Assembly (NCBI RefSeq): GCF_947495965.1
Contig: NZ_CANMBB010000002.1
Coordinates: forward strand, 248,001-312,000
Reading direction: 5' to 3'
DNA length: 64,000 nucleotides
DNA from: an uncultured Maribacter sp.
GTDB lineage: Bacteria > Bacteroidota > Bacteroidia > Flavobacteriales > Flavobacteriaceae
Made by a program: the position numbers and the translations under genes. A model generated the notes under the pieces. That model searched no databases and was not told where the DNA came from. It saw only the letters and a list, made by a program, of their open reading frames with translations. Numbering within the stretch: position 1 is the stretch's first letter; the number at the start of each line of letters is the position of its first letter. This document shows positions 8,309-16,643 of the stretch, piece after piece.

Positions 8309-10021
8309 TTATTCTGGCGGTAATAATGAATCTTGAATGATGTGGTCTACATTCTCTTTTCTTGGCTTATGCGAATTTGGAAACTTGAATGTGCTTAAAT
8401 AGTCCGAAAAGGAAACCATAGAATCAAAGGACTTATGACTCTTTAGAAATCTATGGTAACTTAAAATGAGTTTGGGTAACTTTCTTAGTCTCGTTTGATG
8501 AATAAAAAAATCATCGATATGCATTATTGTTAAAGGTTTCACTTTATACTTTTTTTCAATCGACGATTCTTCAAGCTCTTTCTGAAAATAATAGTTCAAT
8601 AATTGATTAAAACCTAAAGATGTCAATGTGGAATCCATAACCAATAAAATTGGATAGTAATTCAAGTTTTCTGGCCTTTTAGTTTTATCAAAAAACTGAT
8701 ACTTACCGTTAATTGAACTAATAGTAAAATCAAGTAACTGAAGTATTCCTTTGCTTTTTCTCTTTTGAGTTTTAGTATCGGATGTATAATAAAACTTATC
8801 CTGCAATTCTCGCAATAATTTTTCTGTGTTTAGTGCTATTTTATTAGCATTTGATATAAATGAGTTTTTACACTCAAATAGCAATACAGAGTTTCCATTT
8901 CTGAAATAATAATCGGGAAGCCCAATATTCTCAATATTCTTACTTCCCTTACTTTTCATTTCATTCTCACTTAATTGGATGTATGAGTTTCCGAACGATG
9001 TTTTAAAAGCGTTTTTCAATAATGTACCTTCAACAAATTCCTTAACATAATCTTGCGCAAACTTATTTAACCCTTTCTCTTTACTATAAAACAATAAGTC
9101 ATGATAAAGGCTACTAAAAAACTTGTTTAATAAAAATTCAAAATCCAATACTGCATAACGTTCCTCATCTAACTTTACTAAAGGACTCTTTCTAAGATAT
9201 ACGAACTCAGTCCACTTAGGATTATTTGAAGTATCAATGATTAGATGTTCCACTAAAGTTTTAAGAACCGGATAGTTTTTGAAGGAAATGATATTGGATT
9301 CTATAGCAACGTTACATAACTGAAAAACATCGTTGAAATACTGATACCAATTATCAAGTCCTATACTCTTTACGTAGTCGCTCAATAATTCCGAATACAG
9401 AGAATTATTTCTAAACCATTTTTCAAAAAGTAAAAATTTATATACTTCTGGCTGAATAGACCTAACTGAATAGTAATGTTGAAATGGCTGTGTAATGCCT
9501 AAGAATAGATGTAGGTATATCTCGTCTAAATTTTCAGGTTGCTTTTTAAAATATTTCTGAAAGACTTTATCCTGCCGATTAGTTATCTCATCACTTACTA
9601 AAAGATACAATCTCAATAAATTCTCTCTGCTTTTAGATATGCCAATTTCTCCTTGTTTCTTTTTATCAATATTAGAGGCACATAAGACTTCCATAACACG
9701 AAGTGTTGAAAGTCTATTTACTATTACAACAGTCTTCAAATTAGGTTTTAACTGTTTTCCGTCAATATCCTTATCAGAATGTTTTGCATAAGCAGCAACA
9801 ATTCTATTTCTTATATCTTGGTTTTCTTCTATTAACCATTCCTTAAGTATAAATTGTAATTCCGTATTATCCTTTTCACGTAGCTTGTATTCGTATTTAT
9901 TAAGTGTTGATAGTACAAATAAAGAATCATTTGTATCAACTTTTTTTTGAAGAGATTCAATTGTACACTTTTGTTTGAATATGTTACTATAAGATAAACG
10001 AACTAAAATATCTGTTTTCAA
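8309..10021 (-). CDS. PD-(D/E)XK nuclease-like protein, probable defence gene
   Basis: The 570-residue protein shows the signature of the restriction-endonuclease-like fold at GLPDYYFRNGNSVLLFECK (residues 367-385): Pro-Asp at 369-370, then Glu383-Cys-Lys385 of the E-X-K motif on a hydrophobic strand. A downstream KGILQLLDFT (about 424-433) may add a helix residue to the site. The first 330 residues are helical and match no family I know. The gene converges on drt3b, with 196 nt between them, and its upstream side is the first copy of the intergenic repeat. It could be an independent abortive-infection or restriction-like nuclease. No methyltransferase is adjacent, so a classical type II system is unlikely. 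Confidence 0.65.
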   Translation of the reverse strand: MKTDILVRLSYSNIFKQKCTIESLQKKVDTNDSLFVLSTLNKYEYKLREKDNTELQFILKEWLIEENQDIRNRIVAAYAKHSDKDIDGKQLKPNLKTVVIVNRLSTLRVMEVLCASNIDKKKQGEIGISKSRENLLRLYLLVSDEITNRQDKVFQKYFKKQPENLDEIYLHLFLGITQPFQHYYSVRSIQPEVYKFLLFEKWFRNNSLYSELLSDYVKSIGLDNWYQYFNDVFQLCNVAIESNIISFKNYPVLKTLVEHLIIDTSNNPKWTEFVYLRKSPLVKLDEERYAVLDFEFLLNKFFSSLYHDLLFYSKEKGLNKFAQDYVKEFVEGTLLKNAFKTSFGNSYIQLSENEMKSKGSKNIENIGLPDYYFRNGNSVLLFECKNSFISNANKIALNTEKLLRELQDKFYYTSDTKTQKRKSKGILQLLDFTISSINGKYQFFDKTKRPENLNYYPILLVMDSTLTSLGFNQLLNYYFQKELEESSIEKKYKVKPLTIMHIDDFFIHQTRLRKLPKLILSYHRFLKSHKSFDSMVSFSDYLSTFKFPNSHKPRKENVDHIIQDSLLPPE

Positions 10022-10040
10022 ATTTCAAATTATTATTAAA

Positions 10041-10048
10041 CAAAGATA
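10041..10048 (-). promoter_or_regulatory. -7 promoter element of the nuclease-like gene
   Basis: TATCTTTG on the minus strand fits the Bacteroidota TAnnTTTG element and ends 19 nt before the ATG at 10021. No TTG is at the expected -33 distance; that position falls in the adjacent repeat. Confidence 0.5.
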
Positions 10049-10056
10049 ATGTAATA

Positions 10057-10261
10057 CCATTCCACACACATTACACTCCTCTCCTAACGTCGTTGCGTAT
10101 AATAAGTGTTCCATTACCTTTTAAGAAGAAAGTTTTTAGAAGAAAAATTTATTAGGAAATGAGTAGAAACAACTTTGCTTTCCCCAAGCAAAGTTACATA
10201 ACGCAGAACATTATAATTCAAAAAAAAGAATTATAATCCGACGTTATATAAAATGCCTTTG
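10057..10261. repeat. long intergenic repeat, copy 1
   Basis: This 205-nt element begins CCATTCCACACACATTACAC, contains CTCCTCTCCTAACGT (10076-10090), AATAAGTGTTCCATTACC, an AACTTTGCTT...AAGCAAAGTT hairpin followed by ACATAACGCAGAACATTATA, an ATTATAATTC...GAATTATAAT hairpin, and ends in CGACGTTATATAAAATGCC. TAACGTCG near the start and CGACGTTA near the end are inverted copies of each other. Copy 2 (10946-11153) follows the same order; shorter relatives lie at 13376 and 14529. This is the layout of a mobile cassette boundary. Confidence 0.75.
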
Positions 10262-10309
10262 TAACATAGAATGCTTTGGTTTTATTGTATTGTGGAGAAA
10301 AAAATATAA

Positions 10310-10600
10310 CTATAGATTTTTTTCATAATCCATACTTTGATTTAGAACACGAACAATCAAAATATTAATATCTGTAGCCAAATAAAAAATAGTATGAGAT
10401 TTATAAGAGAATCGTTTTAATGATAAAATAAATTCGGATGCATCGCGCCCGAGAGTTGTATTATCGGCTATAATTTGAAACAGTGTATGCATTCCTAATA
10501 AATATGTCTGTGCTTCTTTTAACCCAAATCTTTCAATGCCATATTCATACATTTTTGCAAGGTCAATTTCAGCTTTTCCAGATACTTTATAAACGCCCAT
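10310..10600 (-). CDS. parE: ParE/RelE-family toxin
   Basis: Starting at the ATG at 10600 gives 96 residues beginning MGVYKVSGKAEIDLAKMYEYG, the typical opening of ParE toxins (SxxAExDLxxIYxYG), with a C-terminal beta region (SHTIFYLATDINILIVRVL) as in the RelE/ParE fold. The longer frame from 10621 would extend ParE upstream of this usual beginning and was not used. The ATG overlaps the antitoxin stop by 14 nt, a standard ParD-ParE arrangement. ParE proteins poison DNA gyrase; other members of the fold cleave mRNA, so the target is inferred. Confidence 0.88.
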   Translation of the reverse strand: MGVYKVSGKAEIDLAKMYEYGIERFGLKEAQTYLLGMHTLFQIIADNTTLGRDASEFILSLKRFSYKSHTIFYLATDINILIVRVLNQSMDYEKNL

Positions 10601-10844
10601 CAGCTCGCATACGGTCTTCAACTTCCTTCATGATATCTGGAACAGATTTATCACTAACACCACTTTCCATTCCCTCCGTTATTGCTGCTTTGAGTGCAGA
10701 AAATTTGGCGTTTTTTGCTTGATCACGCCTTACTAAATCTCGAAGATATTCACTATCATTGGTAAATTCTCCAATTGTAATTCGTGATTTTATCCACTTA
10801 TCTTGTTGTTCTGTAAATGTTATTGTTTTTCTAATTGTAGACAT
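10587..10844 (-). CDS. parD: ParD-family antitoxin (ribbon-helix-helix)
   Basis: The 85-residue protein opens MSTIRKTITFTEQQDKWIKS, the beta strand and first helix of a ribbon-helix-helix DNA-binding domain, followed by GEFTNDSEYLRDLVRRDQ typical of ParD. The acidic C-terminal half (DIMKEVEDRMRADG) would wrap the toxin. It should repress its own operon and neutralise ParE. It is the first gene of the pair and lies between repeat copies 1 and 2, so the pair is one cassette-sized unit. Confidence 0.9.
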   Translation of the reverse strand: MSTIRKTITFTEQQDKWIKSRITIGEFTNDSEYLRDLVRRDQAKNAKFSALKAAITEGMESGVSDKSVPDIMKEVEDRMRADGRL

Positions 10845-10945
10845 ATTTTTATTGTTTAAATAATCATACTATTGATGCAATTTAATATATTTAGTGAGTA
10901 TTACAAAACTTTAGAGTCTTAATTTTATGTCATTAATAATTATTG

Positions 10946-11153
10946 CCATTCCACACACATTACACTCCCCTCCTATCGTCGGTCAGTTAATAAGTGTTCC
11001 ATTACCCTAGTGGAAGAAACTTTTTAGAAGAAAAATTTATAGAAAAGTGAAGTACAAAATACTTTGCTTTTGCTAAGCAAAGTTACATAACACAGAACAT
11101 TATAGTACATTTAACACATTCCATTAAATTTGACGCTATGTAAAATTGCTTTG
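10946..11153. repeat. long intergenic repeat, copy 2
   Basis: This 208-nt stretch aligns end to end with copy 1: CCATTCCACACACATTACAC, CTCCCCTCCTATCGT (10965-10979), AATAAGTGTTCCATTACC, a TACTTTGCTT...AAGCAAAGTT hairpin, ACATAACACAGAACATTATA and GACGCTATGTAAAATTGC. Divergence is greatest in the second hairpin. The 92 nt between parD and this copy hold only AT-rich sequence with no clear promoter. Confidence 0.75.
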
Positions 11154-11203
11154 GAAGTCGCTATTGGCTTATTATTCCTTACACTAAAACTTGGGTTTGT
11201 AAT

Positions 11204-13285
11204 TTACCAATCTATTACTTCAACAAAAAGGTCATTTTTGGTATCACCACGCCTAAACGAAGATCTTTTGAAATAACTTGATATGACCACTAGTTTGCCC
11301 TCTGAGTTTTCATAAACATACTGTGGGTAACCGACTGTAGCTATGCGTATGTTTTGGCCATTGCTCCACTTTAAAATATTCAATTCTCTATCAAAAACAT
11401 CAAAAAAGTCTAATGAGTCATCTCCATTATAATCAGTTCCCAATATATGTTCTCCATCAATACTAATTGAACTGGTATGAACAGGGCTGCTATAGGAACT
11501 AATGAAATCGTAGTCATTCGCAGAATAAATTCTTAAGTTACGTTTGTCCAGTAAAATATTGCTCACGCCACTATGTAGAATGGATCTAGAACGATCGGTG
11601 AAAGAATAGCCTACCTCGTTAGAACCTACTATGGTACCATCATCATTTATTTCGAACAAAAAGCTCTTATCGTCATATATCATCCCTCCTAGTATTTGAT
11701 TTTCTCCCAATCTGATTAAATCATACATTCTTTTAAATATTGTGGTTGGCTTAGGGTCCAATACATCAATTGTTTGTAAGTCTCTTCCAAACCTGCGTAC
11801 GGTGCGTAATTCATCACCGCCATCAGCAATAACCCAAATATCGTCTTTAAAGTGCAGTAAGTCTTCGAAGCCGATATATTCATCATTTAAATCCCGGAAT
11901 CTGTACTTATAGTCTAGTGATAGAGCATCAAAAACGTGATACTCACTTCCCTTTTGAATAAAGACTTCCTTCCCTTCTGGACTTTCAAAGACTTTAAGTC
12001 GAACTTCTGAACTGGTATTAAGATCAAATGAAGATGTTGCCACAACTTCTTTAGTGGTGATATCAACTTTTTTAATTTTCTTATAAGGGTCGGATACATT
12101 TTCTCCCCACAGGTAGAGGTACCTGCTATCTGTAGGGTCACTACCTATTAAATGAACCGACATCATATCAACCATTTCTTGCGGGGTATAGATAACTTCT
12201 ACACTGGGGTCTGTAAAATCCTGTCCAATATTTAAAGAACTTCTTTCACCAAATATGTTGTAGACATGTATATTGAAAAAAGGGTCTTCTATAGATGGTG
12301 GTATTTCAAGGGTCAAGGTATTTGATTCCTGATTTTCCACTGTGGCCACAAGAATCTCTTCTGGAGAATTGTCATAATAGGCCTTTTTGGATACCGTAAT
12401 TTCATACCTTGAGAAATACGGATTGGTAAAGGGCAGCCAATTCAGTTTAATCGTTCCATTTAGGACTTCAGGAGCGAGCATTTCAGTTTTAAAAACATCA
12501 ATATCCCTTGTATTTATTGAAATCATATCACTTTCAGCCAATTGGCCTTTATTGGTCTGTAAACGGAAAAAGTAACAAAGTTCTTCAACTGGATCTGGAT
12601 CAAGGTCAATAAATTCATTCTGTGAGAGATCGGTAATTGTAGCTATTTGGATTGCATCCGTCTTGTTGCAACTACCTGAAGACCTGTATATTTCGTATTG
12701 CTTAAAGTCATCACCGACATATTCGGACCAGGTAAAGGCAATTAAATTATCATCTTGAAACTTAAAAAAATCTTTTTCGAAAGTTTCTGAGTAGAAGTCC
12801 CTGTCTTCAGGTGAATAGATTCGACAGTATAATTTGACTTTATCATTATTTCCGTCACCATCAACATCAAGATGTGTTTCAAAATTGAACTCGGTTTCAT
12901 CCAATTTTTGAATACGAATTTCAGCCTCTCCTTCTATTTCGTCAAAAAGGGTGATGGTACTGCCGTCCAGTGTGAAGTTCAATCGATTAATTTCTGGAAA
13001 GCATGAACTACTTTGATGCAGATACTCAATATATTTACCGCTTTCAAAATACCTAAAGTAGTCTCTGCCGCATTCCCCTTCTTCAGGAACAGCAACCCGG
13101 TTACCGTTAACTTCTATTTCATGAATAGCCCACGTTTTGCCATAAAACACCGCTTCTAGATCTACGGTATTTTCTGCATCAACAAATGGTGTATCATCTT
13201 TTGAACAACCAAGTATAAAAGTCAAAATAAAAAGAAAAGAAAAGGCGAATTTTTTTGATACTTGATGGGGTGTAATTTTTTGCAT
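11204..13285 (-). CDS. large secreted lipoprotein with lipocalin-like and FN3-like domains
   Basis: The start is placed at the ATG at 13285 (693 residues), because MQKITPHQVSKK is followed by a hydrophobic segment and lipobox FILGC, while the longer frame from 13384 begins inside the intergenic repeat and would hide the signal peptide. After the lipid anchor come a lipocalin-like barrel (FYGKTWAIHEIEVNG to about 160) with a DVDGDGNNDK calcium-loop-like motif, one or two fibronectin-III-like domains (about 165-370), and a C-terminal half of repeated beta strands that may form a propeller. The protein should sit on the outer membrane. Function unknown; surface recognition is a guess. Confidence 0.75.
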   Translation of the reverse strand: MQKITPHQVSKKFAFSFLFILTFILGCSKDDTPFVDAENTVDLEAVFYGKTWAIHEIEVNGNRVAVPEEGECGRDYFRYFESGKYIEYLHQSSSCFPEINRLNFTLDGSTITLFDEIEGEAEIRIQKLDETEFNFETHLDVDGDGNNDKVKLYCRIYSPEDRDFYSETFEKDFFKFQDDNLIAFTWSEYVGDDFKQYEIYRSSGSCNKTDAIQIATITDLSQNEFIDLDPDPVEELCYFFRLQTNKGQLAESDMISINTRDIDVFKTEMLAPEVLNGTIKLNWLPFTNPYFSRYEITVSKKAYYDNSPEEILVATVENQESNTLTLEIPPSIEDPFFNIHVYNIFGERSSLNIGQDFTDPSVEVIYTPQEMVDMMSVHLIGSDPTDSRYLYLWGENVSDPYKKIKKVDITTKEVVATSSFDLNTSSEVRLKVFESPEGKEVFIQKGSEYHVFDALSLDYKYRFRDLNDEYIGFEDLLHFKDDIWVIADGGDELRTVRRFGRDLQTIDVLDPKPTTIFKRMYDLIRLGENQILGGMIYDDKSFLFEINDDGTIVGSNEVGYSFTDRSRSILHSGVSNILLDKRNLRIYSANDYDFISSYSSPVHTSSISIDGEHILGTDYNGDDSLDFFDVFDRELNILKWSNGQNIRIATVGYPQYVYENSEGKLVVISSYFKRSSFRRGDTKNDLFVEVIDW

Positions 13286-13375
13286 AAAAAGTTCTTCTAA
13301 TACAAATGAACATAATTTCCTGCAAAAAATTGTAATAGACGGCTGATAGTGATAAAATTTTCGTTGAAACCTCAT

Positions 13376-13421
13376 TACACACACATTACACTCCTCTCCT
13401 AACGTTCATGTATATAATAAG
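13376..13421. repeat. intergenic repeat, partial copy 3
   Basis: ACACACACATTACAC, CTCCTCTCCTAACGT and TATATAATAAG repeat the head of copies 1 and 2. The distal hairpins are not recognisable, so the copy is truncated or diverged. It lies 91 nt upstream of the lipoprotein start, as copies 1 and 2 lie upstream of their minus-strand genes. Confidence 0.65.
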
Positions 13422-13539
13422 ACACCCTATTTGTGCTATAAAAGAAAACTTTTAAAAAATAGTTTTAAGAAAAAAAATGCAATATAGTTTCCTACAAAGT
13501 CGTTTTAGATCTTTAAAAAACCACTAAAACACAACCATA

Positions 13540-14391
13540 ATGCTAACCAAGATTAACTACAAGTTTCTTATTTCTAATTTTTTAATTGCAATTTTTCTTA
13601 TTGGGTGTACTCCAGAAGCAGTAGTTAATAGGCTTTTAGAGGAAGAGGAAACAGATATTGCTTTATATAAAACTCCAAGTGCAAAGGCGTATGTAACTTA
13701 CATTTCTCAGAACGCTGTAACGCTTAATGGTTTTATAGATTTAGACAACATAGCTTTTATAGATGGACCAGATAATTATGAAGTTGGGTTTATTTTTAGA
13801 AAAGGAAATGAAACTGATTCTAGTAACGACCAAGAGATAATCGTAAAAAATGATGTTCCATATTTTTCTGGTACCTACAATTTTGATTATGAAATAAAAG
13901 ATTTGGAACCTAATACTACCTATTACTATGCGGCAACCACTAAAAATGGCAATGATGCAATTGAAAATTGGGAATCTTTTACCACATCTGAAACACCTTG
14001 TTCTTATGAAAGAGATAATTATTATAGTATTTCTGGTACATGGAAAGAGGCATATGTTGAAATAACAGACCCTAGTTGTTGTGATAAAGGCTCTGTTGGT
14101 TTTAGATTTGGTACGTGGCCAAATACTTTTCAAATTAATTTTAATGAGCAAGAGGGCGGCTTTCCTAAAACTGGACAGTATTTTGGTGTTAACCAAAATG
14201 GTTTTGACCTTACACATAATAACAGTGAGTTAGTAAAGTCTACCAACCAAGTATTTTTAGAGTATGACTCTACAACAGAAACACAGTTATTTGTAGAAAA
14301 TGATGGGGAAAGAGTTACTATTATTTTTTGCAATATGTTACTTATGAATGGCGATATTATTAATGGAAAAGTATCTATTAAAATTCCATAA
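13540..14391 (+). CDS. secreted lipoprotein with FN3-like domain
   Basis: The 283-residue protein starts MLTKINYKFLISNF and has the lipobox FLIGC (Cys 23), so it is predicted to be lipid-anchored outside the inner membrane. Residues 45-140 look like a fibronectin-III-type domain ending in the usual FEIKDLEPNTTYYYAATTKN-like strand. The C-terminal half has paired cysteines (SCCDKG) and beta strands. Neither a ligand nor an enzyme site can be seen. It is the only plus-strand gene among the minus-strand cassettes from 8.3 to 15.9 kb. Such lipoproteins are often strain-specific in this group. Confidence 0.75.
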   Translation: MLTKINYKFLISNFLIAIFLIGCTPEAVVNRLLEEEETDIALYKTPSAKAYVTYISQNAVTLNGFIDLDNIAFIDGPDNYEVGFIFRKGNETDSSNDQEIIVKNDVPYFSGTYNFDYEIKDLEPNTTYYYAATTKNGNDAIENWESFTTSETPCSYERDNYYSISGTWKEAYVEITDPSCCDKGSVGFRFGTWPNTFQINFNEQEGGFPKTGQYFGVNQNGFDLTHNNSELVKSTNQVFLEYDSTTETQLFVENDGERVTIIFCNMLLMNGDIINGKVSIKIP

Positions 14392-14436
14392 AAAAACATA
14401 CCGTCTTAAAGCATAAGGCGTTTAAATTTATGAATT

Positions 14437-14460
14437 AGGAGGCTATACGCTTCCTTTTTT
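14437..14460 (+). terminator. intrinsic terminator behind the FN3-like lipoprotein gene
   Basis: Stem GGAGGC (14438-14443) and GCTTCC (14449-14454), one G-U, loop TATAC, then six T. It lies 46 nt behind the stop codon. Confidence 0.75.
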
Positions 14461-14528
14461 GTATTTGAATAGGGGATTTATTTAAAGCTTAAATTTATAA
14501 TTATTGGAAGGTGTTTTAACACTTCAAA

Positions 14529-14691
14529 ACACATTGGCCTCCCCTCCTAACGTAAATGCGTATAATAAAGGCTTTATTAAAATTGTAGAAGCTACTTTTA
14601 AAAAAATAACGCTCCCCTCTTTTACACTAATGTTACAGCAAAACATTTACTATAAAAATCTCTGCATTTTAAAAACACAGAGATTAAAGAA
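14529..14691. repeat. intergenic repeat, partial copy 4, and 59-nt repeat copy A
   Basis: ACACATTGGCCTCCCCTCCTAACGT...TGCGTATAATAAAG (14529-14570) matches the head of copies 1 to 3. From 14633 to 14691 lies a 59-nt unit (TTACAGCA...ATTTACTATAAAAATCTCTG...CAGAGATTAAAGAA) found again at 16061-16119. It includes an 8-bp hairpin AATCTCTG/CAGAGATT. The gene-free stretch 14392-14879 otherwise holds two terminators and nothing else I can identify. Confidence 0.7.
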
Positions 14692-14801
14692 AGAAGTTTA
14701 TGTATAGTTTTAGTACGCAAAATAGTAGTAGTCTAGTGTACGACTCCAATAATCTACACTATGTTCTTCATTTATTTACGCATTAAATACATTTTGAAAC
14801 A

Positions 14802-14832
14802 TAAAAAAATGGTCGGAATTTCTTCCGACCAT
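14802..14832 (-). terminator. intrinsic terminator of the charged secreted protein gene
   Basis: On the minus strand ATGGTCGGAA (14832-14823), loop GAAA, TTCCGACCAT (14818-14809), then seven T. The 10-bp perfect stem lies 48 nt behind the stop of the gene at 14880. Confidence 0.9.
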
Positions 14833-14879
14833 GACTGGATAATTATCCGCTTTGAATTTTTTGTGTAGAATTTGCCTTT

Positions 14880-15593
14880 TTATTCAACAGGCATTTTGCC
14901 TACTTTTTCAATTTCTTCACGTTGTTTTTTTACCTTATCTTTTCCTTGTTTAATCACAGCTTCTAATTCATTCAATTTCTCTTCCGCTTTTGATATTTTC
15001 TCTTCCTTTTGCTTAATAACTTCTTCATCGACATCTTTGTCTTTGCGCTCTTTCGCTACTTTCTCTTTTGCTTCTTTTACCTTTTCACGCCCACGTTTTA
15101 GTGTTTCTTCCTTTTCATTTAGTACGGTTTCAGATGCTTCAATTTTTTCTTTTGCCATTGCAGCTCTATGTTTTCCGAATTCTGTACCACTCATATCACC
15201 TTTATCGCGACCATATGCATTGCCCTTATTTGATTTTTCCTTTTTTGCCTTTTCAGGTTTTTCTGCACGCTCTTCTTTTGAGTCATTATGAGAATCCTCA
15301 GTATCTTCGATACCATCATCATCATTTTTTATCTTATCCTTTTTATCTTTTGCCTTCCCCTTCATTTTGCCTTTGCCTTTCTCCTTCATTGCATCGGCCT
15401 TCCCTTTTTGTTCTTCCACAGCATCTTCAACTTCTTCTACCTCTTCGGCTACATCTTCTTTAAACTTCTTAACTTTTTCTTTTTTCGCTTTTCCTTTTCC
15501 TTTGTCTTGCGACTTTCCTTGGGCATGCCCAGATGTTGTTGTGACAACAAATGCAAAAAGCATTAAACTTATTATTCTTGCTATATTTTTCAT
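14880..15593 (-). CDS. secreted, highly charged coiled-coil protein
   Basis: The 237-residue protein has a signal peptide (MKNIARIISLMLFAFVVTTTSGHAQ) followed by very Lys- and Glu-rich sequence. The first part is basic (GKGKAKKEKVKKFK), the centre holds mixed repeats (KGKGKMKGKAKDKKDK) and a conserved-looking NAYGRDKGDMSGTEFGKHRAA, and the C-terminal 90 residues form a long alternating-charge coiled coil. It should be periplasmic. No enzyme motif is present. It precedes its terminator and shares direction and style with the small lipoprotein 114 nt upstream. Some similar proteins in this phylum are annotated only as hypothetical. Confidence 0.75.
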   Translation of the reverse strand: MKNIARIISLMLFAFVVTTTSGHAQGKSQDKGKGKAKKEKVKKFKEDVAEEVEEVEDAVEEQKGKADAMKEKGKGKMKGKAKDKKDKIKNDDDGIEDTEDSHNDSKEERAEKPEKAKKEKSNKGNAYGRDKGDMSGTEFGKHRAAMAKEKIEASETVLNEKEETLKRGREKVKEAKEKVAKERKDKDVDEEVIKQKEEKISKAEEKLNELEAVIKQGKDKVKKQREEIEKVGKMPVE

Positions 15594-15706
15594 AATTTAT
15601 TGACTCGATAATCGAGATTTAATATGCTCCGACACTTGTGTCGAAATCAATGTTAATTTTCCTTTTAATCCCTCAAAGGCTTTGCCCGAGGTTATTTACT
15701 TTAGCT

Positions 15707-15910
15707 TTACAAACTATCTAATTCACTAAGAGCAGATGCTACTTCTTCAGCTTTTTGATTTAACTCCTCTGTGGTTTGGTCAATTTCTTGCTCAACCGCC
15801 TCTATTTTGTCAAGTTTTACTTCTAATTCTTTCTCTTCTTTCTTTGTATCACCACATGATATTATTGCCATACAAAACATAGGAAGTAGAAACATACTTA
15901 ATTTTTTCAT
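15707..15910 (-). CDS. small coiled-coil lipoprotein
   Basis: The 67-residue protein has a short signal peptide with lipobox AIISC (Cys 19) and then a Glu- and Lys-rich amphipathic helix (LDKIEAVEQEIDQTTEEL). It resembles Lpp-like or YgdR-like small lipoproteins in plan, not clearly in sequence. The 113 nt before the next gene hold three short hairpins (15605-15617, 15630-15643, 15670-15691) but no T-tract. Confidence 0.7.
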   Translation of the reverse strand: MKKLSMFLLPMFCMAIISCGDTKKEEKELEVKLDKIEAVEQEIDQTTEELNQKAEEVASALSELDSL

Positions 15911-16060
15911 TACTTTTTTTTTAAATGATTAGTATTTCTTTTAACGTAAAAATGAAGTATAAATTGTATGATTACTATTCTTTAATAAGTGTTTCAGCTC
16001 CTTTTTAGAAACAACTTTTTAAGTATAATCCTACTTTTTTACACGAATTTTAGAGCATTT

Positions 16061-16119
16061 TTACAGCAATATATTTACTATAAAAATCTCTGCATTTTAA
16101 AAACACAGAGATTAAAGAA
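16061..16119. repeat. 59-nt repeat copy B
   Basis: Nearly identical to 14633-14691 from TTACAGCA to GAGATTAAAGAA, with the same 8-bp hairpin. Its upstream flank (TTTAATAAGTGTTTCAGCTCC, TTTTTACACGAATTT) also echoes the copy A flank, so the repeated unit may be about 140 nt with a diverged 5' half. Confidence 0.75.
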
Positions 16120-16205
16120 CTAAATTTATTTAAGTTTTAGGAAGACTCAAACTAAACCACTACCCCAACAATTCAAAGAAGGCTATTCAACAATAAAATG
16201 ATCCA

Positions 16206-16643
16206 TTATTTCATATCAATACCAGTGCAATCTGTAAGAATATAGTTAAAGTGTTCTATATCGTCTTTATTAAGTTTTAATATTCCAGTGATTACCACTA
16301 CATCATCGGTTTTAAAATCTGGTTTAGATTTAAATTGTATTTCTACTGCAGTTTCTGGCCCACCTTTTCCACAAAAAAAGCATGAGGCTAAAGGATTTTT
16401 AGACAAAACAAGTAATTCTCCATCTGGAGAAACATCCAAAAAATAACCGGATAATGTAACTTCTTTACCTGCTAGGCTAGCCATTTTTTTACTAAACTCA
16501 GGATACAGAAAATTAGAATCATAAGCAATAAAATATTTTTCTGTGTATTCTATATCCGCCAAATCATCCCAAGTTAGGTTTACCTGCCCTAAAGCACTCA
16601 TAGAAACAAACATTAATAACAGGTAAAAGAATTTACTTTTCAT
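16206..16643 (-). CDS. periplasmic DUF3299-like protein of the zinc-linked ABC operon
   Basis: The 145-residue protein has a signal peptide (ends SALGQ) and a small OB-like beta domain with the motif SCFFCGKGGPE, whose two cysteines could bind metal or form a thiol pair. This shape matches DUF3299-type proteins that accompany FtsX-like permease and LolD-like ATPase genes in Zur-controlled loci of other bacteria. The ATG at 16643 is used; the longer frame would begin with GTG. It overlaps the permease stop by 11 nt, so translation is coupled. Role in zinc supply is inferred from context. Confidence 0.7.
   Translation of the reverse strand: MKSKFFYLLLMFVSMSALGQVNLTWDDLADIEYTEKYFIAYDSNFLYPEFSKKMASLAGKEVTLSGYFLDVSPDGELLVLSKNPLASCFFCGKGGPETAVEIQFKSKPDFKTDDVVVITGILKLNKDDIEHFNYILTDCTGIDMK

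Noticed and set aside
10057-11153. Classical integron attC sites
   Set aside because: The elements fold and have inverted ends, but lack the GTTRRRY/RYYYAAC core boxes, and no integrase is in the window.
11204-13384. Longer start of the large lipoprotein at 13384
   Set aside because: It begins inside the intergenic repeat and would bury the lipoprotein signal peptide 33 residues in.
14504-14707. 67-codon forward frame
   Set aside because: It runs through partial repeat copy 4 and the 59-nt repeat, and has no protein-like features.
14872-15603. Several forward frames of 78-139 codons
   Set aside because: They are antisense shadows of the Lys/Glu-rich secreted protein, giving only Phe/Ser/Leu-rich sequences.
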